From: CAYOPZ01 sp964406005 | GTDB lineage: Bacteria; Bacteroidota; Bacteroidia; Bacteroidales; SM23-62 | DNA length: 64,000 nt | Direction of reading: 5' to 3' | Assembly (NCBI GenBank): GCA_964406005.1 | Contig: CAYOPZ010000010.1 | Coordinates: 24,632 to 88,631, forward strand | Shown: positions 1 to 7,981 of the stretch, piece after piece | Layout: each line of letters begins with the position of its first letter | How positions within the stretch are numbered: position 1 is the first letter of the stretch | Program-made: the position numbers and the translations under genes | The notes under the pieces: generated by a model | Database searches by the model: none | Told to the model about the DNA's origin: nothing | The model's input: the letters and a program-made list of their open reading frames with translations, nothing else

Positions 1-1
1 C

Positions 2-814
2 GGCAAATCCCTGGACATTGATGATTTTGACACCATGGATGACCCGTACAGGCAACTGATTGTCTGGGATCCCGAAAAGGAAGAGATCCTGGGAGGCTAC
101 CGTTTTCACCTGTATGACAAGGAAAAATCAGACGATTCCGGAGCGTTGCTGGCGACAGAACGCCTGTTCGATTTTTCCGATAAATTCAGACAGGAATACC
201 TGCCTGATGTGATCGAACTCGGCCGGTCTTTCGTACAACCTGCCTATCAATCCACCAGCCGGCACAGCAAGGGGCTGTATGCCCTGGATAATCTATGGGA
301 TGGCCTGGGAACACTGGTCATAGACAATCCCAGGATGAAATTCTTTTTCGGCAAGGTGACCATGTACCCGAATTACAACAAACGGGCACGAAACCTGATC
401 CTGTATTTTCTGGACAAACATTTCCCGGATCATGAAAAACTGGTTACACCAAAAGTGTCTCTTGAAACAGATATGGACAAAGAAGACATGGCCAGGTTGT
501 TTGACGGTCGGAACTACCTGGAAGATTACAAGATCCTTTCCCAGAAGGTGCGCGCCTTCGGGGAAAACATACCTCCCCTTATCAATGCCTATATGAACCT
601 CTCTCCTTCCCTGAAGACTTTCGGAACCGTGATCAATCCATCATTCGGAGATGTGGAAGAAACGGCCATCCTGATCACCATCAACGATCTTTACAAACAA
701 AAGGTGGAAAGGCATATAACAAACTATATACCTGAAAACAAGTATCAGATATTCAGACTGATCAACCGGATCAGGAATCTGCGCAAATCACTGCACGGTT
801 TTAAAAAAGGTTAA
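2..814 (+). CDS. GNAT-type N-acyltransferase (OlsB/GlsB-like), 5' end outside the window
   Basis: The reading frame is open from base 2 with no start upstream, so the N-terminus is missing; an in-frame ATG lies at 35. The visible protein (about 270 residues) has the look of the hemolysin-like acetyltransferase family (Acetyltransf_5), with the segment LGGYRFHLYD near the start and the motif GRSFVQPAYQ that belongs to the acyl-carrier binding core. In Bacteroides, members of this family (GlsB) attach a 3-hydroxy fatty acyl chain to glycine as the first step of glycine/amino-acid lipid synthesis; in proteobacteria OlsB does the same on ornithine. The substrate here is inferred from the family only. 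Usual length is about 320 residues, so some 50 residues lie upstream. It converges with the PurF-like gene and the ends overlap by 4 bases. Confidence 0.75.
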   Translation, partial: GKSLDIDDFDTMDDPYRQLIVWDPEKEEILGGYRFHLYDKEKSDDSGALLATERLFDFSDKFRQEYLPDVIELGRSFVQPAYQSTSRHSKGLYALDNLWDGLGTLVIDNPRMKFFFGKVTMYPNYNKRARNLILYFLDKHFPDHEKLVTPKVSLETDMDKEDMARLFDGRNYLEDYKILSQKVRAFGENIPPLINAYMNLSPSLKTFGTVINPSFGDVEETAILITINDLYKQKVERHITNYIPENKYQIFRLINRIRNLRKSLHGFKKG

Positions 815-2712
815 TACGCCCTTCTGTTTCTCCCTTCTATGTAGTTGATAAAGGAATTGTTCACCACCATGTTTCCCCCGGGTGTGGGATAATCACCGGT
901 GAAATACCAGTCCCCCAAATGTTCAGGGCAGGCTTTATGCAGGTTTTCCACAGTTTGATAAACGATCCTGACCTCCGCTTTTACGTCTCTGGAAGTCAGC
1001 AATTCCCCTATCTTTCCGGCCATCTGTTCATCGCTGAAGGGTTTGTAGATGTTTTTCACATAATTGACGATTTCCTCTTTGGGCTTCCGGGCCTGTTCGT
1101 AGGATTTCTTATATACTTCATTGATCACCGACTCATTCCCTGACTCCCTGAGCAATGCAATGGCTGCCTGGAATGCTACCAGGTCACCCAGCTTGGCCAT
1201 GTCGATGCCGTAGCAGTCGGGGTACCGGATCTGCGGTGACGAGGAGACGATCACTATGCGTTTGGGCCCAAGCCTGTCGAGGATCTTCAGAATGCTCTGC
1301 CTGAGTGTGGTTCCCCTCACTATTGAATCATCTATGACCACCAGGTTGTCCTTTCCACGGCGTATGGTATCATAGGTAATGTCATACACATGCCCCACCA
1401 GATCATCCCTGCCTTTGTCCTGAGAAATAAAAGTGCGCAACCTTAAATCCTTTACGGCAATTTTTTCCACACGGGGTCTCCGGGACATGATCCTGTCAAT
1501 CTCCCGGGCACTCAGCTTCCCGTTCTTTTTCACCAGCAGATCCCTTTTTTGCTTATTCATGAAATTCTCTGCCCCGTTGATCATCCCGTAAAAGGCCGAC
1601 TCGGCAGTATTCGGAATAAATGAAAATACGGTATTGTCCAGGTCATGATCGACGGCAAGTAATATTTGCGGCGTCAGAAGCTCTCCGAGTTTTTTCCTTT
1701 CCCGGTAAATATCCCTGTCGGTCCCCCTTGAAAAATAAATCCGTTCGAATGAACAGGATTTTTTCTCTTCAGGTTCCATTATCATGTCCATGGAGACATT
1801 ACCGTTCCTCTTAATGATTACGGCATGGCCCGGTTCAATTTCATGTACCTGTTCCACAGGTACATTCATGACCGTCTGAATAACCGGCCTTTCGGATGCC
1901 ACAACGACCACTTCGTCATCCTTATAGAAAAAGCCGGGGCGAATGCCCCACGGATCCCTGAAAGCAAATGCATCCCCGTGACCGATGAGTCCGGCGATAA
2001 CGAAACCTCCGTCCCATCGTTTGCTGGATTCCCTGAGTATTCCTGCCACATCAAGGTGTTCGGCTATCATTTCGGATATTTGCACATTCGGGTAACCTTC
2101 GGTTTTGAAGCTGTCGAACAATTTCTGGTTTTCCATATCCAGAAAATGGCCTATTTTCTCAAGCACGGTCACGGTATCCGAATAATCTTTCGGATGCTGG
2201 CCCAGTTCAATCAGGATCTGGAACAGTTCATCCACATTGGTGAGGTTGAAATTGCCGGCAAGTACCAGGTTCCTGGATTTCCAGTTATTCTGTCGCATCA
2301 CCGGGTGTACATTGTCCAGCTTATTCTTGCCGTATGTCCCGTAACGCAAATGTCCCAGGTATAATTCTCCGGCAAACGGAAGATGATTCTTGGCCCAGTT
2401 TGAATCCTTGAAGCTATCCGGGTGCTTCCTTTCGGGCTTTCTGAAATCCGACAGGATTTTACGGAAAACATCATGCAGCGCCGCGTCATTGGCAGACCTG
2501 TGCCTGGAAAGGAATTTCATACCGGGAGCAGTATCCAGATTCAGGCAGGCCACCCCGGCTCCGTCCTGCCCCCTGTTACGCTGTTTCTCCAACAGGAGAT
2601 AAAGCTTGTTCAGGCCATACATCCATGTTCCGTACTTATACTGGTAATACTCCAGAGGCTGCAGCAAACGCACCAGACCAATCCCGCATTCGTGTTTGAT
2701 CTGTTCGCTCAT
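811..2712 (-). CDS. PurF-like amidophosphoribosyltransferase (class II glutamine amidotransferase + PRTase)
   Basis: 633 residues. The N-terminal half is an Ntn glutamine amidotransferase: Cys9 in KHECGIGL would become the N-terminal nucleophile after removal of a short propeptide, followed by RNRGQDGAG. The C-terminal half carries the PRPP-binding loop VVIDDSIVRGTTL near residue 456. This is the arrangement of PurF, which makes phosphoribosylamine from PRPP and glutamine in the first step of purine synthesis. It is longer than typical PurF (about 470-500) because of extra residues between the motifs and a C-terminal extension; this long version is common in Bacteroidales, often next to a canonical purF elsewhere, so its exact role could differ. 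It lies alone, followed upstream by a SPOR protein gene in the same direction. Confidence 0.85.
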   Translation of the reverse strand: MSEQIKHECGIGLVRLLQPLEYYQYKYGTWMYGLNKLYLLLEKQRNRGQDGAGVACLNLDTAPGMKFLSRHRSANDAALHDVFRKILSDFRKPERKHPDSFKDSNWAKNHLPFAGELYLGHLRYGTYGKNKLDNVHPVMRQNNWKSRNLVLAGNFNLTNVDELFQILIELGQHPKDYSDTVTVLEKIGHFLDMENQKLFDSFKTEGYPNVQISEMIAEHLDVAGILRESSKRWDGGFVIAGLIGHGDAFAFRDPWGIRPGFFYKDDEVVVVASERPVIQTVMNVPVEQVHEIEPGHAVIIKRNGNVSMDMIMEPEEKKSCSFERIYFSRGTDRDIYRERKKLGELLTPQILLAVDHDLDNTVFSFIPNTAESAFYGMINGAENFMNKQKRDLLVKKNGKLSAREIDRIMSRRPRVEKIAVKDLRLRTFISQDKGRDDLVGHVYDITYDTIRRGKDNLVVIDDSIVRGTTLRQSILKILDRLGPKRIVIVSSSPQIRYPDCYGIDMAKLGDLVAFQAAIALLRESGNESVINEVYKKSYEQARKPKEEIVNYVKNIYKPFSDEQMAGKIGELLTSRDVKAEVRIVYQTVENLHKACPEHLGDWYFTGDYPTPGGNMVVNNSFINYIEGRNRRAY

Positions 2713-2737
2713 TCCGTTCGCATTGCGATATTTCCTG

Positions 2738-3202
2738 TCATATCTCCGGGAAATCTATAATGTCATAAACAATAAAAGCAATGGGAAAGTCCCTGTTGAT
2801 TTTCCGCAGTAATTTCATTGCTTCGCTTTTTGTCCGGTATCCTCCAACATAGACCTTAAAGTTCGGATCATCATATTTGACCTCGTTCCTGATGCCCTCG
2901 TATTTTTTAAGAAAACGGGCTTTGGTATCGTATGCTTCCTGCCTGGCATCATTGGAAGAACCGGAATAAATCCTTATCCAGTAACAGGGAATGCCTCCGA
3001 GTTCTTTGTTTTGTTCCATGTAAAGCAACAACAGCTCATCCAGTTTCTTTTCCTGAATGATCCTTACTGCTGCATCGCTGTCCCGGCTTTCAAACAACTG
3101 GTCGAAGAGGGGTGACTCATATTCCTGCCTGTCTGTTTCCTGTCCTTTCCCATATAAAGATATTGTGCTGATAACGAGGAATATGCCAATTGTCTTTCTC
3201 AT
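2738..3202 (-). CDS. Small exported SPOR-domain protein
   Basis: 154 residues with an N-terminal signal peptide (hydrophobic IGIFLVISTISLYG, then a polar mature region). Residues about 80-152 fit the SPOR fold: a WIRIYSGSS strand, a helix rich in A/R/E, then a second strand FKVYVGGYRTKSEA and IAFIVYDI at the end. SPOR domains bind glycan strands stripped of stem peptides, so a periplasmic role at septal or damaged peptidoglycan is likely. Similar small SPOR proteins are frequent in Bacteroidota. It is in the same direction as the PurF-like gene downstream (25-base gap) and could be co-transcribed with it. No specific partner can be named from sequence. Confidence 0.75.
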   Translation of the reverse strand: MRKTIGIFLVISTISLYGKGQETDRQEYESPLFDQLFESRDSDAAVRIIQEKKLDELLLLYMEQNKELGGIPCYWIRIYSGSSNDARQEAYDTKARFLKKYEGIRNEVKYDDPNFKVYVGGYRTKSEAMKLLRKINRDFPIAFIVYDIIDFPEI

Positions 3203-3375
3203 ATTGAGAATTTCTGGGGTAAAATTAGTATTTTTTTTACACCCCGGGTTTATTTACCTGCATGTAAAATCCCCCGTGCAGAGATCCGCAAATAAAGCAT
3301 ATTCTGCAGGTTTTACCAGGAATACGATTATTTTGTAAATTGTAGGGCTGTTTTATCGAGGAAAAAGCGCTCATA

Positions 3376-6360
3376 ATGAACAAGTCCTTCAAGCCTGTAT
3401 TTCTTCTGTTTATCAACTTTATACTATCCTTCACGCTCATTCAAATCACACAGGCCTCCGACATCCCCCTGCAAACAGGAGCGAATTCTCAGGAAGAGTT
3501 GGTGGACATAGTGCAGGACAGCCCGACGGGACTTCAGACAGACCACCCGGCCTTTGTACAGGAAGGGGAGGAAAATCACGGGGAGGTTACTGAAGGAGAG
3601 CATAAGAGCAATATGTACCCTCTCCTTTTTATTATCATTGCCCTGGTGATTGGCGCCGGAACCCGGCACTGGCTCCGTAAAAGCCCGCTTCCTTTCACAG
3701 TATCTCTCCTGCTTATAGGCCTCGGGCTGGGCGCTGCAAACAGGCTGGGATGGTTCGGCATGTGGCACATAGGTTCTCTTACCCTGAATGTGGAATTCCT
3801 GAACCAGTCGCTGAACTGGGCAGGTAAAATCGATCCCCATCTGATCTTATATATTTTTCTGCCGACCCTGATATTCGAGGCAGCCTTCGGCATGGACGTC
3901 CACACTTTTAAGAAATCATTCACAAATGCCTTCATGCTGGCCGTACCGGGAATCATCATTGCTCTTCTCCTGACCGGAGTCATCATCATGGGGATGAAAA
4001 GCGCCGGTATGGGTTTTGAAGGCTGGGGATGGACGCTCGCATTGCTTTTCGGTGCGGTTGTCAGTGCCACAGACCCGGTGGCAGTTGTAGCGCTCCTGAA
4101 GGAACTGGGCGCAAGCAAAAAACTGGGGACCCTGATCGAAGGGGAATCCCTGCTTAACGATGGAACAGCCATTGTGATTTTTATGGTTTTTTTCCTTGCC
4201 CTTACCGGAGATGCATCCAATACCTCCCCGGTTCTGGAATTCATCAGGGTGGCCCTGGGAGGTACACTCGTGGGAATATTCTTCGGGTGGATCACCATCA
4301 GGTGGGTAAAAAAAGTATTTAATGACGCCCTGATCGAAATTACGGTAATCATCGCAGCAGCCTATCTCACATTCTTTGTGGCGGAACATTTTCTGCATGT
4401 GTCAGGCGTACTGGGACTGGTTGCACTCGGACTGATGATGGCGGGAGTGGGCAGGACCCGGATCAGTCCGGAAGTGGAACTTTTCCTTCATGAATTCTGG
4501 GAACTGGCTGCTTTTATCGCCAATACGCTTATCTTCCTGATCGTCGGCGTGGTCATTGCCAACAATTCCCAGTTTACAAGCTACGACCTCCTGAAACTTC
4601 TTGTTGTATACATAGGCGTCCATATTGTCCGTGCCATCGTTATCCTCATTTTATATCCAGTTATGCGAAAAGCGGGGTACGGCCTGGGAAAGAAAGATTC
4701 CATCGTTCTCTGGTACGGGGCTTTGAGAGGGGCCATAGGACTGGCTCTGGCCTTGATTGTTGCAGGTGAAACCAGTATTGCCCAGGAGATCCGGGACGAT
4801 TTTCTCTTTCTGACTGCCGGGCTTGTGACCCTGACCCTGCTTGTGAATGCAACCACGATCAAGTATGTTGTCAACGGGCTGGGCCTTACCAAAATCGCGC
4901 CGGCAAAAGCCCTGATGATGATCACAGCCAAGAATTACCTGCGTCAGAGTACGGAGAACGTCATCAGCAAATTCAAGAAAGACAGGTACCTCAACCGTGC
5001 CAACTGGGAGATTGTAAAAGAGTACCTTCCTGAAAAACCGGAAGTTGTAAATGAGGAGGAATTGCAGCTCGATTCTACCATTGCGGAAACCAGGAGAAGA
5101 ATCCTGGAACGGGAAAAAAGCAGTTACTGGAACCAGTTCCAGGATGGCATGCTGGGACCCACTGCGGTACGGAGGCTGACCGATACCATCCGGGAGATCA
5201 TGGATGAGGGGGGACTGATATCACTGGCCAAAAGGAAAGATCTCGAACAGGAGTGGAAAACCCCGAAAATCCTCGGAAAGCTTCAATCCATACCTGTTCT
5301 TGGCAAAATGGCTCAGCATTTTTTCTTCGAAAGGCTTGCAACAAGCTATGATTCGGCACGCGGGTTTGTATATGCACAGGACGAGAACCTGAAGCTGATT
5401 GAAAACATGCTGATTGCCCAGGATGAAGAGAGCGGCAGCGTGGATGAAGCCAATCTGTCCATCATAGAGGAAGAGATCAATGAGAATAAAATCCATGGGC
5501 TTACCTTTCTCAGAAACCTGAGAAATTCATATCCGGAGATCTATAATGCCATCGCTACCCGCCAGGCCATCCGCTCCGTGCTTAATTATGAAAAACGCAT
5601 GGTAGAGAGATTGCTGTCAAAAGGGAGGATTGACTCGGGTGAATCAGGTAAAATCATATCCGGAATCGAGGAAAGAATGAAAATCCTGATGGATACTCCA
5701 CCTTCCCTCGAACTTCCCAAACCCCTTGAATTGTTGCGTGAAATATCCTGGCTGACGGGGCTCGACGAGAAGATATTCAAGCGTGTGGTGGATGAATTTC
5801 AAAACCGTGTATATGCAGTAGATGCCACTCTTGTCAAAGAAAACGGTCCCGGTGACGGGTTGTTTGTTGTGGTCAGGGGACAGGTTAAGATATCTCTGAA
5901 AAAACAGGTGATTGACATCCTGGGGCCCGGAAGTATCATCGGGGAAATGGCCGTACTTACCGGGATGCAGAGAACGGCGACCGTTACCGCCGAATCTCCT
6001 GTGACAGTGCTCTGGATGAGCACAACGAAAATGAAAAACATCATGAAGGAATCCATGGATCTCGAAAACAGGCTCTGGAAATTTGCATGTATGCGTTTTG
6101 CCATGAACCTGCTTAGCCATAAAAAACCTTATGATGACTGGCAGCAGAAGGAGTTCAGGCAATGGCTTTCAGCCGGTGACATAATCTATCCTGATGACCA
6201 CGGGCATATAGACCTGAAGGGCAAGGTCGGGATACTGGTTACAGGGAAGGCCGTTGCACCAGACCAGAGTGTTACCCTGACCGCACCTGCAATACTGGCA
6301 ACCTCAGAGTATGATTTCAGCTCCAATTCCAGGGTTTTCATAAGGGACCAGAAGAGATAA
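3376..6360 (+). CDS. CPA1/NhaP-type Na+/H+ antiporter with C-terminal cyclic-nucleotide-binding domain
   Basis: 994 residues. A signal-like N-terminus (1-27) and an acidic loop precede about 12 membrane segments between residues 75 and 500. The motif EGESLLNDGTAIV near residue 254 is the ion-binding ND signature of NhaP/SOS1-type CPA1 exchangers. Residues 510-800 form a long soluble helical part, and residues about 800-910 are a cNMP-binding domain (phosphate cassette GEMAVLTGMQRTATV near 855). The layout resembles plant SOS1 and some bacterial relatives: sodium export driven by proton entry, gated by a soluble regulatory tail. Whether the domain binds cAMP, another nucleotide or nothing cannot be judged. 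It is followed at 1 base by a DUF4386-like gene, so the two are probably translated together. Confidence 0.85.
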   Translation: MNKSFKPVFLLFINFILSFTLIQITQASDIPLQTGANSQEELVDIVQDSPTGLQTDHPAFVQEGEENHGEVTEGEHKSNMYPLLFIIIALVIGAGTRHWLRKSPLPFTVSLLLIGLGLGAANRLGWFGMWHIGSLTLNVEFLNQSLNWAGKIDPHLILYIFLPTLIFEAAFGMDVHTFKKSFTNAFMLAVPGIIIALLLTGVIIMGMKSAGMGFEGWGWTLALLFGAVVSATDPVAVVALLKELGASKKLGTLIEGESLLNDGTAIVIFMVFFLALTGDASNTSPVLEFIRVALGGTLVGIFFGWITIRWVKKVFNDALIEITVIIAAAYLTFFVAEHFLHVSGVLGLVALGLMMAGVGRTRISPEVELFLHEFWELAAFIANTLIFLIVGVVIANNSQFTSYDLLKLLVVYIGVHIVRAIVILILYPVMRKAGYGLGKKDSIVLWYGALRGAIGLALALIVAGETSIAQEIRDDFLFLTAGLVTLTLLVNATTIKYVVNGLGLTKIAPAKALMMITAKNYLRQSTENVISKFKKDRYLNRANWEIVKEYLPEKPEVVNEEELQLDSTIAETRRRILEREKSSYWNQFQDGMLGPTAVRRLTDTIREIMDEGGLISLAKRKDLEQEWKTPKILGKLQSIPVLGKMAQHFFFERLATSYDSARGFVYAQDENLKLIENMLIAQDEESGSVDEANLSIIEEEINENKIHGLTFLRNLRNSYPEIYNAIATRQAIRSVLNYEKRMVERLLSKGRIDSGESGKIISGIEERMKILMDTPPSLELPKPLELLREISWLTGLDEKIFKRVVDEFQNRVYAVDATLVKENGPGDGLFVVVRGQVKISLKKQVIDILGPGSIIGEMAVLTGMQRTATVTAESPVTVLWMSTTKMKNIMKESMDLENRLWKFACMRFAMNLLSHKKPYDDWQQKEFRQWLSAGDIIYPDDHGHIDLKGKVGILVTGKAVAPDQSVTLTAPAILATSEYDFSSNSRVFIRDQKR

Positions 6361-6361
6361 C

Positions 6362-7057
6362 ATGATCACCGGGATCCCGGATAATAACAGGGGTATTGAG
6401 AGACTGGCCGGTCTTACGGGGCTCTTCATCTCAGTCTTCATTGTATCCGCAATCTTCACCAGTCTCGATGTGGTCCCCGATTACATCAATATCCACGAAG
6501 ACCTGTCATACCTGGGAGAGAATCTCCGGCGCTTCATGATAAATACGTGGATCTGGTTCATCAATGCCATCCTTGTCATACTTTTCGGCCCTTTAATCCT
6601 GATGATTTTTCTTCCCCGCCAAAGACCGGGCGCTTACCTGTCGGCCTTTCTGATCTCATCTACCGGGATTCTCTGCCTGATCTATTCCATTGCCGGTTAC
6701 AACCTGATTTCCCTTGTGAAGGATTACCTGAAGACCACCGGGGAAGAGACGGAAATCATGGCCGGACTTTCCTATTATATCATGGTCACCAGGGGTAACC
6801 TTCATCTGGCAATATACACTCTGGCAGGGTTGAGCGCCGTGGTTTTCGGACTCCTGATCGCAAAGGCGGGATTTATCCCGAAATTCATAGGATGGATGGC
6901 TTCAATCGGAGGTCTGATGTATGCAGGCCTTGGATGGATCAGTACGGACAACCTTTTGTTTATGATCGGAAGACTGCTTTTTATTCTGTCTCTTATACTG
7001 CTGGGCAGCACATTATTAATAAAAGGCCTTAAAATACCAGAGCCCGAAAAGACATGA
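6362..7057 (+). CDS. DUF4386-like integral membrane protein
   Basis: 231 residues with about six hydrophobic spans. The opening (GIERLAGLTGLFISVFIVSA), the loop DVVPDYINI and the segment IPKFIGWMASIGGLMYAGLG match the DUF4386 family of small membrane proteins, whose function is unknown. It starts 1 base after the antiporter stop codon, so it is almost certainly in the same operon; a link to ion homeostasis is an inference from this spacing. The end converges directly on the yebC gene (no gap), leaving no room for a separate terminator. Confidence 0.65.
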   Translation: MITGIPDNNRGIERLAGLTGLFISVFIVSAIFTSLDVVPDYINIHEDLSYLGENLRRFMINTWIWFINAILVILFGPLILMIFLPRQRPGAYLSAFLISSTGILCLIYSIAGYNLISLVKDYLKTTGEETEIMAGLSYYIMVTRGNLHLAIYTLAGLSAVVFGLLIAKAGFIPKFIGWMASIGGLMYAGLGWISTDNLLFMIGRLLFILSLILLGSTLLIKGLKIPEPEKT

Positions 7058-7801
7058 TCAGGTTTCAAGGGCGGCAATAAGACTGTCTGTCAGTTCCAGG
7101 TTGTGGTAAACGTTTTGCACATCCTCATCTTCTTCAAAATCTTCGATCACCTTTATAACCTTCATGGAAGACTCGTCATCCAGCTGTTTGGTGTCGCGGG
7201 GCACCCTCTGTAGCTCAGCCGTCTCCGGCTCCACCCCCAATTCTTCAAGTTTTTTCTGAACATTACCAAAATCTTCAAGCGCGGTCGTAATCACGAAAGC
7301 GTCTTCTTCAAGCTCTATATCTTCGACACCGGCATCAATGATCTCAAGTTCAAAATCATCAGGGTCCAGTTCTCCCCTCGGAACGGTAAAAACACCTTTC
7401 CTGTCGAACAGAAACCCGACCGAACCCGATGTGCCGAGGCTTCCTCCACACTTGTTAAACCTTGACCTGATACTGCTGACCGTCCTGTTATGGTTGTCCG
7501 TTAAACATTCAATGAACAATGCGATCCCGTTGGGGCCAAAACCTTCGAACGTAGCTTCCTGAAGGGTATCCGCCTCTTTGCTGGCCCGGCTGATGGCCCT
7601 GTCTATATTGTCCTTGGGCATATTAATGCCTTTTGCATTGGCCACTGCCAGCCGCAGCCTGGGATTCATATCAACATCAGGACCTCCTTCCCTGGTGGCA
7701 ATCTGGATTTCCTTTGACACCCTCGAGAACATTTTCGATCTCTTTGCATCGTTGGCTCCCTTCTTGCGTCTTATGGTTGACCACTTGCTATGTCCGGACA
7801 T
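7058..7801 (-). CDS. yebC: YebC/PmpR-family protein
   Basis: 247 residues, the normal family length, opening with the hallmark MSGHSKWSTIRRKKGANDAK and the segment GGPDVDMNPRLRLA. The three-domain fold is complete through to the C-terminal ELTDSLIAALE. Members were described as DNA-binding regulators (PmpR, quorum sensing) and more recently as ribosome-associated factors that help translation of proline-rich stretches; the present sequence does not separate the two roles. The start is supported by the conserved N-terminus. A candidate -7 box lies about 26 bases upstream. Confidence 0.95.
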   Translation of the reverse strand: MSGHSKWSTIRRKKGANDAKRSKMFSRVSKEIQIATREGGPDVDMNPRLRLAVANAKGINMPKDNIDRAISRASKEADTLQEATFEGFGPNGIALFIECLTDNHNRTVSSIRSRFNKCGGSLGTSGSVGFLFDRKGVFTVPRGELDPDDFELEIIDAGVEDIELEEDAFVITTALEDFGNVQKKLEELGVEPETAELQRVPRDTKQLDDESSMKVIKVIEDFEEDEDVQNVYHNLELTDSLIAALET

Positions 7802-7826
7802 GATAAGAATAAATTAATGTACCCTG

Positions 7827-7834
7827 CAAAATTA
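7827..7834 (-). promoter_or_regulatory. Candidate -7 box for yebC
   Basis: Read on the minus strand this is TAATTTTG, matching the Bacteroidota -7 consensus TAnnTTTG. A TTTG that could serve as the -33 box lies 22 bases further upstream (7857-7860), slightly more than the usual 19-21. The implied start of transcription is about 18 bases before the yebC ATG. Confidence 0.4.
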
Positions 7835-7981
7835 AGAAAATGACTCATAATACAGGCAAACCTGATACATATGTCTTTCCCCGGAAGATTTTCAATGTGA
7901 TGAACTTTACAGTGGATAAAATGTTATATTCCATATGCATAAAAACCCTGTACAGGACCCAGAGGAACTGAAATCTTTGGA

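Noticed and set aside
1825..2364. Long plus-strand ORF inside the PurF-like gene
   Set aside because: It is antisense to the conserved amidotransferase domain and has no domain similarity; a shadow of codon bias.
3576..4398. Antisense ORFs in the antiporter gene
   Set aside because: Both overlap the transmembrane part of the antiporter on the opposite strand, with unlikely composition (Arg/Pro-rich); shadows.
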